Of a DNA stretch of 12,158 bases, positions 7,568-12,158 are shown piece after piece. Position 1 is the first letter of the stretch; every line of letters begins with the position of its first letter. The stretch covers positions 1 through 12,158 of the forward strand of contig DGPE01000082.1 in assembly GCA_002390305.1 (NCBI GenBank), in the 5' to 3' direction. The notes under the pieces are model-generated. The model did not search any database and had not been told where the DNA came from. It worked only from the letters and a program-made list of their open reading frames with translations. Made by a program: the position numbers and the translations under genes. The DNA is from Micrococcales bacterium UBA4448 (GTDB taxonomy: Bacteria; Actinomycetota; Actinomycetes; Actinomycetales; Microbacteriaceae).

Positions 7568-7930
7568 GTGCGAGATGGGTCGGCCGATACGCCGGGTTCT
7601 GTAGTGCCGAAGCACTGACGGCCATCTATCTCGGCCACAAATTGCTCGGTGGCTCTAGCAACCTACCCAAAGGCTTGAACTAGCTGTTCTCAAAACGCCT
7701 TCTGCTTGGTCTTGCTCCCAGTGAGGTTTACCTAGCCGAATCAGTCACCTGACTCGCTGGTGGTCTCTTACACCACCGTTTCACCCTTACCTCCCCGGAG
7801 GGAGGCGGTTTACTTTCTGTTGCACTGTTCTCTTGAGTTACCTCAGGTGGGTGTTACCCACCACTGTGCTATTCGGAGCCCGGACGTTCCTCGGCAATGC
7901 CGCGACCGTCTGGCCAACCCATCTCGCTGA
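7568..7930 (-). ncRNA. rnpB: RNase P RNA (M1-like, bacterial type A)
   Basis: Catalytic RNA that cleaves the 5' leader from tRNA precursors. Read on the minus strand, GCGAGATGGG (7927-7918) pairs perfectly with CCCATCTCGC (7579-7570) to form helix P1, and one more T-A pair extends it to 11 bp. Conserved core segments appear in order: GAGGAACGTCCGGGCTCC (7892-7875, CR-I), GGTAAGGGTGAAACGGTGGT with the following AAGAGACCACCAGC (CR-II/III, about 7797-7755), and ACAGAACCCGGCGTA (7602-7588, CR-V/P4 3' strand). Total length is about 363 nt, normal for type A. A promoter places the transcript start on the first base of P1. The exact 3' end is not certain; a short T-rich run follows P1 but no classical terminator hairpin. 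Confidence 0.96.
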
Positions 7931-7933
7931 CTA

Positions 7934-7961
7934 AGCCTAACGATGAATTAGGTGCCCGCAA
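7934..7961 (-). promoter_or_regulatory. rnpB promoter
   Basis: On the minus strand, -35 TTGCGG (7961-7956), a 16-base spacer and -10 TAGGCT (7939-7934). Six bases later G7927 opens helix P1, so little or no 5' trimming would be needed. The promoter lies inside the end of the upstream RNase H/phosphatase gene. The first three bases of the -10 are that gene's TAG stop codon (7939-7937). This is the best -35/-10 pair in the window. Confidence 0.75.
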
Positions 7962-9049
7962 GAATTGATGCAGAATGCCTCTGCATATTCGGTGCCATAA
8001 AACCTGTAAATGCTTATGCCGCAGGGCGCAAAATTGATGTTCCAGTGTGAGACATCATTTGATTTCTGAGCCAACTTTGCAATTGCCCGCGTTGGCATCA
8101 TGTGTGTGATTATCGCCACAGTTCGGCCCTGGGAGCTAGAAATCAGCTCGGAGGCAACCCGAGTTACTCTGGCCTCCAGCTCCTGGATAGATTCCCCATT
8201 GGGAGGCTTTGAGGTAACAGAATTCCTCCAGCTGGAAATTGAGCTACTCGAGTCCACTTCAAGCTCGGTCATGGAGAGCCCCTCCCAATCCCCAAAGCCA
8301 ATTTCCTTTAATCTCGCATCGCTTTCGGCGCTAACGCCAAGTGTGTCTACAAGGGCGGTTGCTGTTTGGCTGGTCCTAACCATTGGTGAATGCACGATTC
8401 GGCTGACCGGCGGAAGCTGATAGAAATCAAGCAAGCCGGCAACCGCCGACGCGGCCTTTGCAGCCTCCTGTTCCCCGAGCTTACTGAGGGCAGGATCATC
8501 TCCATCGCCACCAGAAATCAGGTTTGCTTCAGTACTTCCGGTGCTGCCGTGGCGAATAACAACGAGAGTTGTTGGCTCTACAGTCTGGCGCGGTGCCCTA
8601 ATGCTTCGTGGTTGTATTGCTGAAAGTGGTAGCGAGGCTTCGACAGTCTGAAAATCACCCTGGTCTAGGGCCCTATTCGCAAGCGAATCTGCAATTGAGT
8701 TCTGCTCTCTTGGGATCCATTCGAGCTTTGCATCGAAGGCCCCAAGCAGTTCACTGGCTTCGGCCACGAGTTCTCTTATCTCCGGACTCTTGACCTTCCA
8801 GCGGCCACTTAGCTGCTCAACAACCAGCTTGGAATCCAGCCTGATAGTCACATTTCGGTGTTCTGTCGCGGTTAGGTATCTGAGAGCGGCAATAACGCCC
8901 TGGTACTCGGCAAAATTATTGGTTTGATCGCCTAGGCTCTCGCCAAAATCTGCAATTATTTGACCGTTAGCATCTTCGATGTGAACTCCATATGATGCTG
9001 GTCCAGGGTTGCCCCTAGAGGCACCGTCGCAATATACAAAAACCATCAT
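7937..9049 (-). CDS. Bifunctional RNase HI / histidine (acid) phosphatase fusion
   Basis: Two-domain enzyme of 370 residues, like mycobacterial Rv2228c (about 364). Residues 1-130 are an RNase HI domain that cuts RNA in RNA/DNA hybrids, with active-site acids D8 (YCDGASRGNPG), E48 (NFAEYQ), D72 (IRLDSK) and D121 (SIADSLANRA). A linker near 131-158 leads to a phosphoglycerate-mutase/CobC-like phosphatase: VIRHGST (164-170) with the nucleophile H167, SPMVRTSQTA (221-230), GDWEG (253-257) and a second histidine H316 (ITHMMPTR). In related proteins the phosphatase half has alpha-ribazole-phosphatase or acid phosphatase activity; the natural substrate here is unknown. ATG 9049 (or the next ATG, 9046) overlaps the zinc-ribbon gene's TGA by 4 bases, so translation is coupled. 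The gene ends inside the rnpB promoter. Confidence 0.94.
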   Translation of the reverse strand: MMVFVYCDGASRGNPGPASYGVHIEDANGQIIADFGESLGDQTNNFAEYQGVIAALRYLTATEHRNVTIRLDSKLVVEQLSGRWKVKSPEIRELVAEASELLGAFDAKLEWIPREQNSIADSLANRALDQGDFQTVEASLPLSAIQPRSIRAPRQTVEPTTLVVIRHGSTGSTEANLISGGDGDDPALSKLGEQEAAKAASAVAGLLDFYQLPPVSRIVHSPMVRTSQTATALVDTLGVSAESDARLKEIGFGDWEGLSMTELEVDSSSSISSWRNSVTSKPPNGESIQELEARVTRVASELISSSQGRTVAIITHMMPTRAIAKLAQKSNDVSHWNINFAPCGISIYRFYGTEYAEAFCINSCGHLIHR

Positions 9050-9759
9050 CTAACCAGAATTGCACTGCACTCGGGGCACCTTGCTAGTTCATCATTTGGC
9101 ACAGCGCTGAGCTGACCAACTGCGGTAGAGGTTAGGTTCATGTTGCAGGCCCCGCAAGTCGAGTCCTTCAGTTTTCCTACAGCCGTCCCACGGACGCGAA
9201 TTTTGTCAAACAACTCCACTAATTCGGCGCTCACAGCTTTACGAATCTCAGCCATTTCCCCGTTGACTGTGGACAATTCGGTTGACAAATTCGCGATGTC
9301 CAGCGCGGCACTTTCAGTAGCGGCGCTGAGCTCAGCCTGCAGCCTCTTACGCTCGAGCTGAATCGCTTCCTGCTCAAGATTTGATTGATCGATGCTCTCC
9401 ATCAAGATAAGTTGTGCTTCTTCCAGTTCACCTTGACGCTTTGCCAGCGACTCAAGTTCGTGCTGGATTCCAGTAATAACTTTCGAGTCTGAGGACACTG
9501 CCAGTCGCTGTTTATCCTTTGAAATTCGATTTTCAACCAGCTCAAGGTCGGCCTCAGCTCGCCTAACATCCCGCTCGACTTCTTCATGGTCCGCAAGCAT
9601 TTGACTGGCCTTAGCGCTTTGCTCGAGGAGCACCACTCGGATTGCCTCAGCAGACTCACCGGTTTGAAGCTGGCGAATCCTAGTGTCAAGCTTGGTGGCT
9701 TCAACTAATAGCTGTTGGAGTCGAATTAGTTCAGGAAGTTGATTGCTGTCGATTTTCAT
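9046..9759 (-). CDS. Coiled-coil protein with C-terminal C4 zinc ribbon (DUF164 / Rv2229c-like)
   Basis: A 237-residue cytoplasmic protein. Residues about 5-180 are a long heptad-rich helical region full of Glu, Leu, Lys, Ala and Gln, predicted to form a coiled-coil hairpin. It ends in a C4 zinc ribbon with C202-x2-C205 (TCGACNMN) and C228-x2-C231 (ARCPECSA). The family is widespread in actinobacteria and usually sits beside the Nif3-like and RNase H genes. It is presumed to bind nucleic acid or protein, but no reaction is established to my knowledge. ATG 9759 overlaps the Nif3-like stop by ATGA, with GGTGAT just upstream. Both overlaps mean the three genes are almost certainly translated from one mRNA. 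The family call is firm and the function unknown. Confidence 0.92.
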   Translation of the reverse strand: MKIDSNQLPELIRLQQLLVEATKLDTRIRQLQTGESAEAIRVVLLEQSAKASQMLADHEEVERDVRRAEADLELVENRISKDKQRLAVSSDSKVITGIQHELESLAKRQGELEEAQLILMESIDQSNLEQEAIQLERKRLQAELSAATESAALDIANLSTELSTVNGEMAEIRKAVSAELVELFDKIRVRGTAVGKLKDSTCGACNMNLTSTAVGQLSAVPNDELARCPECSAILVR

Positions 9760-10559
9760 TGCATCACCACGAAGTCCCAGGGGTCGGTTGAAATATCACT
9801 GACTTCAAATTTTATTGAAGGTAATGCAATCGCTAAATCATGCTGCGCTTTTTCTAGCCAAAGCCACTCCGCAGCCCAATGCGAGAGGTCCATAAGTGCC
9901 GGACCGTTAGACAACTTTGATGCCTCGATGAAATCCAGTGATCTATGGTGGCGAAGGTCTGAGGTGATGAAAAGATCGATCTCTTGGGCCAGAGCCTGGT
10001 CCAGAAAGCTATCGCCAGCTCCGGCTACCAACCCGACGTTTGAAATAGTTCTGTCGGAATCTCCTGCCACCCTAATTCCCTGAGCGACAGATGGAAGAAC
10101 TCGAGCTACAAATCTTGCGAAGTCCAATAAGGTCATAGGCTCCTCCAGCTTCCCAATAGCGCCCTGGCGCAAGATCGGATCGAGGTGGCCACTAATTTTC
10201 AGCCTGAGCGCTGCGGCAAGCGACTCTGTGACTCCGCCGATGACAAAATCAGCGTTTGTGTGTGCTGCATACACAGCGATTCCATTTCGTGCGGCGAACG
10301 CCGAAATCGTTCCTTTTGGGGTCGACTCTGAGAGTTCGTGAACACCGTGTAGAAAAAGTGGGTGGTGACTAATAATTAGCTCCGCGCCCATTTCTCTGGC
10401 CTGTTTGAGGTTTTCCAATGTCACGTCTACAACTAAAAGACACCTGGAGACTTGCTGGGCCGGACTGCCCAGCATTAGGCCGGGGTGATCCCAAGACTCG
10501 GTCCCACTCTCGGGCCAGACCCGGTTGAAATGGTCAATCAGCGTGGAGAGTTTTTCCAT
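9756..10559 (-). CDS. Nif3-like dinuclear metal center hexameric protein (YbgI/DUF34 family)
   Basis: The Nif3/YbgI (DUF34) family binds two metal ions per subunit in a ring-shaped hexamer. Its biochemical role is unsettled; GTP cyclohydrolase I type 2 annotation is not well supported in most members. Counting from ATG 10559 (267 residues), metal-site motifs are SHHP (64-67), HTNAD (100-104) and, near the C terminus, DLSHWAAEW with H227 and E231. SWDHPGLMLG (22-31) is the typical N-terminal motif. The frame also opens with TTG 10571, adding four residues. Neither start has a clear Shine-Dalgarno; I prefer ATG because it puts the WDxxGL motif at the usual distance from the N terminus. It is first of the three overlapping genes, downstream of tRNA-Val. 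Confidence 0.92.
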   Translation of the reverse strand: MEKLSTLIDHFNRVWPESGTESWDHPGLMLGSPAQQVSRCLLVVDVTLENLKQAREMGAELIISHHPLFLHGVHELSESTPKGTISAFAARNGIAVYAAHTNADFVIGGVTESLAAALRLKISGHLDPILRQGAIGKLEEPMTLLDFARFVARVLPSVAQGIRVAGDSDRTISNVGLVAGAGDSFLDQALAQEIDLFITSDLRHHRSLDFIEASKLSNGPALMDLSHWAAEWLWLEKAQHDLAIALPSIKFEVSDISTDPWDFVVMQ

Positions 10560-10620
10560 AGCTTTAGCCAATCAGGTCTTGGCTCGGAATGCCGGGTTTA
10601 TGGCAACTAAGCCGTTCGAG

Positions 10621-10693
10621 TGGGCCCTACCGGGCTCGAACCGATGACATCCACGGTGTAAACGTGGCGCTCTACCAACTGAGCTAAAGGCCC
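10621..10693 (-). tRNA. tRNA-Val (anticodon TAC)
   Basis: A complete 73-nt cloverleaf on the minus strand. The acceptor stem GGGCCTT pairs with AGGGCCC (one G-T wobble), with discriminator A. T8 and A9 are followed by the D arm GCTCAGTTGGTAGAGC. The anticodon stem CCACG/CGTGG encloses the loop TTTACAC with anticodon TAC, reading GTA and probably other GTN valine codons. The T arm is ATCGG-TTCGAGC-CCGGT. The 3' CCA is not encoded (CTC follows), so it must be added after transcription. It is preceded by its own -10 element and followed after about 60 bases by the Nif3-like gene in the same direction. Confidence 0.97.
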
Positions 10694-10701
10694 CTCGCGA
10701 A

Positions 10702-10707
10702 ATCATA
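10702..10707 (-). promoter_or_regulatory. -10 element of tRNA-Val
   Basis: TATGAT on the minus strand (10707-10702), one mismatch from TATAAT, ends 8 bases before the first base of the mature tRNA. Transcription would start about 2 bases upstream of it, leaving almost no 5' leader for RNase P. The -35 region overlaps the end of ahpE and is weak (TTCTGT-like). The call rests on the hexamer and its spacing. Confidence 0.5.
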
Positions 10708-10721
10708 CTACTTTTTCTTTG

Positions 10722-11180
10722 CTACAGAAGTTCGAGTGCTTTTTTGTATGAATTGAGGTCTCTAGGCTCGCCGGGAGAAGTAATGAACTTGGCGACCAGT
10801 GTGCCCTCAGTATTTATGACGAAGGTTCCCCTTGTCCCGTGGCCCTTTTCTTCCAGAAATACATCGTAGAGCGCTGTAACTGCACCATGAGGCCAGAAAT
10901 CAGCAAGTAGATCGAAAGAATAGCCCTGATCTTCAGCGAATTTTGCTTGAGTAAATTTTGAATCTACAGACACTGCAAAAAGTGCGACATCTGCCGACTC
11001 AAATAGCGAGAGATTGTCTCTAATCTCACATAGCTCGCCGGTACAAGTGCCGGAGAAGGAAAGCGGGTAAAAGACCAGAACCACGGCCTTTTTACCGGCG
11101 TAATCGGCAAGGGACACCTCTTCACCGTGTTGGTTTACCAGCGTAAAGTTTGGAGCCTTTTCTCCGACTGACAATGACAT
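10722..11180 (-). CDS. ahpE: Peroxiredoxin, AhpE-like, with a second cysteine
   Basis: Thiol peroxidase that reduces hydrogen peroxide, organic peroxides or peroxynitrite in the cytoplasm. The 152 residues match AhpE (about 153 in Mycobacterium tuberculosis). Peroxidatic C46 sits in the motif FYPLSFSGTC. SDF-like LLADFWPHGAV (about 92-102) and RGTFVINTEG (118-127) are typical of AhpE. C51 lies five residues after C46 (CTGELC), the spacing of peroxidatic and resolving cysteines in BCP/PrxQ enzymes. M. tuberculosis AhpE, as I remember it, has no cysteine there and is 1-Cys. The frame is open upstream to 11450, but the Prx fold begins at once after ATG 11180, which has AGGGAG four bases upstream; the extension is opposite aceE and is rejected. 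It is divergent from aceE and upstream of tRNA-Val. Confidence 0.92.
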   Translation of the reverse strand: MSLSVGEKAPNFTLVNQHGEEVSLADYAGKKAVVLVFYPLSFSGTCTGELCEIRDNLSLFESADVALFAVSVDSKFTQAKFAEDQGYSFDLLADFWPHGAVTALYDVFLEEKGHGTRGTFVINTEGTLVAKFITSPGEPRDLNSYKKALELL

Positions 11181-11294
11181 ATAACTCCCTATGTTTGTTT
11201 GGAGGGGCTGTCCACCAAAAAATTTGTTCTGATAGGTAGACTTTAGACGCTCACACAAGAGCACGCCATAAACAAGCCACGAAAAGAGGCTCCG
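11181..11294. promoter_or_regulatory. Divergent control region between ahpE and aceE
   Basis: This is the longest gap in the window (114 bases). On the minus side it holds the ahpE Shine-Dalgarno sequence (AGGGAG, 11190-11185). On the plus side it holds a TAGACT -10 candidate (11237-11242) that would start aceE mRNA near 11249, and AAAAGAGG (11282-11289) as the aceE ribosome site. I see no good -35 for either gene, no confident -10 for ahpE, and no strong operator palindrome; GCTC-ACACAA-GAGC (11250-11263) is a 4-bp-stem repeat of doubtful meaning. Confidence 0.45.
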
Positions 11295-12158
11295 TTGTCT
11301 TTCAACAATCAGGATGCATTTACTCCGCCGACTCAAGACCAAGACCCGCAAGAGACCAGCGAGTGGCTTGAGTCTCTTGATGCACTTGCTAAAAGTCAAG
11401 GCCGTGGCCGCGCCAGAGAAATAATGCAATCGCTGCTTAGGCGCTCGCACGATTTACAACTCAACGTTCCCCTGGTACCTACCACTGACTACATCAACAC
11501 GATCTCTCCTGAAGATGAGCCAAAGTTTCCAGGCGATGAGCAGATTGAACGCACATATCGCGCTTGGATGCGCTGGAACGCAGCAATCATGGTTCACCGA
11601 GCCCAGCGACCCGGAATCGCCGTTGGTGGTCACATATCCTCTTTCGCCTCTAGCGCCTCGCTCTACGAAGTCGGCTTTAACCACTTTTTCAAAGGCCACG
11701 ACCATGAAGCTGGCGCTGACCAGATATTTATCCAAGGCCACGCCTCTCCCGGTCCATATGCCAGGGGCTTTTTAGAAGACCGTATTAGCAGCCAACAGAT
11801 GGATGCTTTCAGGCAGGAAAAATCACAACCAGCTGGCGGACTGCCCTCTTATCCACACCCACGACAACTGCCGGACTTTTGGCAGTTCCCGACCGTTTCG
11901 ATGGGTCTTGGTCCTATCAATGCCATCTACCAGGCTCAGTTCAATCGATACCTGCAGGGTCGCGGATTCAAGGACACCAGCCAGCAGCACGTTTGGGCAT
12001 TCCTCGGCGATGGCGAACTCGACGAAGTAGAGAGCCGTGGCGCGCTTCAACTAGCGGCAAACGATGGCTTAGACAACTTGACCTTCGTCGTCAATGCAAA
12101 TCTTCAGCGACTCGACGGTCCCGTCCGAGGCAACGGAAAAATTATTCAAGAACTTGAA
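11295..12158 (+). CDS. aceE: Pyruvate dehydrogenase E1 component, homodimeric type, N-terminal part (cut by right edge)
   Basis: Thiamine-diphosphate-dependent decarboxylase of the pyruvate dehydrogenase complex, feeding acetyl-CoA to the TCA cycle. The first 288 codons of a family of roughly 900 are visible. Signature segments: ETSEWLESLDAL near the N terminus, NTISPEDEPKFPGDEQIERT, RWNAAIMVHRAQ, GGHISSFASSASLYEVGFNH (substrate/ThDP channel), GHASPGPYARGFLEGR-like GHASPGPYARGFLEDR, and the ThDP-Mg motif GDGELDE followed by NLQRLDGPVRGNGKIIQELE. No ATG occurs in frame before the family homology. TTG 11295 is the only suitable in-frame start, with GAGG (11286-11289) 5 bases upstream and an in-frame TAG at 11244. 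The usual NCNLQRLDGPV has Ala for Cys here. It is divergent from ahpE. Confidence 0.95.
   Translation, partial: MSFNNQDAFTPPTQDQDPQETSEWLESLDALAKSQGRGRAREIMQSLLRRSHDLQLNVPLVPTTDYINTISPEDEPKFPGDEQIERTYRAWMRWNAAIMVHRAQRPGIAVGGHISSFASSASLYEVGFNHFFKGHDHEAGADQIFIQGHASPGPYARGFLEDRISSQQMDAFRQEKSQPAGGLPSYPHPRQLPDFWQFPTVSMGLGPINAIYQAQFNRYLQGRGFKDTSQQHVWAFLGDGELDEVESRGALQLAANDGLDNLTFVVNANLQRLDGPVRGNGKIIQELE

Noticed and set aside
7570..7927. Many inverted repeats that could suggest a mobile element or riboswitch
   Set aside because: They are the helices of RNase P RNA, whose conserved core segments and closing P1 stem are all present.
11250..11263. GCTC-ACACAA-GAGC inverted repeat as an operator before aceE
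   Set aside because: A 4-bp stem is expected by chance in a gap of this size; no second copy or known regulator consensus supports it.
11181..11450. In-frame N-terminal extension of the peroxiredoxin by 90 codons
   Set aside because: It is antisense to the start of aceE, is not peroxiredoxin-like, and ATG 11180 has a good ribosome site and the expected 152-residue length.
11454..12157. Open frames on both strands within the aceE region
   Set aside because: The plus frame beginning at 11295 reads as clear AceE through to the edge; the others are out-of-frame by-products.
1..12158. CRISPR array, insertion sequence, prophage, toxin-antitoxin or defence genes
   Set aside because: No direct-repeat array, transposase, integrase or defence domain was seen; essentially all sequence is assigned to core metabolic, RNA or housekeeping genes.

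Overview
The window is an ordinary but very compact piece of actinobacterial core chromosome. The evidence is the gene set and order: glnE next to glnA2, panB, an RNase H/histidine phosphatase fusion with a C4 zinc-ribbon protein and a Nif3-like protein, rnpB, an AhpE-type peroxiredoxin, and homodimeric aceE. From memory, many of these genes lie in one neighbourhood in Mycobacterium and Microbacteriaceae. Base composition looks close to 50% G+C by eye, low for the phylum, and only about 2-3% of the window is outside genes. This fits a streamlined aquatic Microbacteriaceae (Aquiluna/Rhodoluna-like), but the genus-level placement is inference. I see no mobile element, CRISPR array, phage gene or transfer signature.

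Layout. Positions 1-3293 (minus): glnA2 then glnE (cut by the left edge), nitrogen assimilation and its control. Positions 3328-5729 (plus): nadE overlapping panB, making NAD and the pantothenate precursor of CoA. A 61-residue small acidic protein (minus, about 5726-5911) meets panB tail to tail and is divergent from map. Positions 5952-7565 (plus): map (methionine aminopeptidase) and a polyphosphate-glucokinase-type ROK kinase. Positions 7568-11180 (minus): in transcription order ahpE, tRNA-Val(TAC), the Nif3-like gene, the zinc-ribbon coiled-coil gene, the RNase H/phosphatase fusion, then RNase P RNA. The three middle protein genes are chained by 4-base ATGA overlaps. Positions 11295-12158 (plus): aceE, cut by the right edge.

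Regulation visible in sequence. TAGGCT/TAGACT hexamers recur 6-7 bases before the start of nadE, map and mature RNase P RNA, as expected for leaderless mRNAs and a self-starting RNA gene. The glnA/nadE divergent promoter appears to use one symmetric -10 element read in both directions. The -10 of rnpB contains the stop codon of the upstream gene. I did not find a novel multi-gene system. The points worth a second look are these packed promoters, the missing adenylylation tyrosine in a GlnA encoded beside GlnE, and an extra cysteine in the peroxiredoxin.
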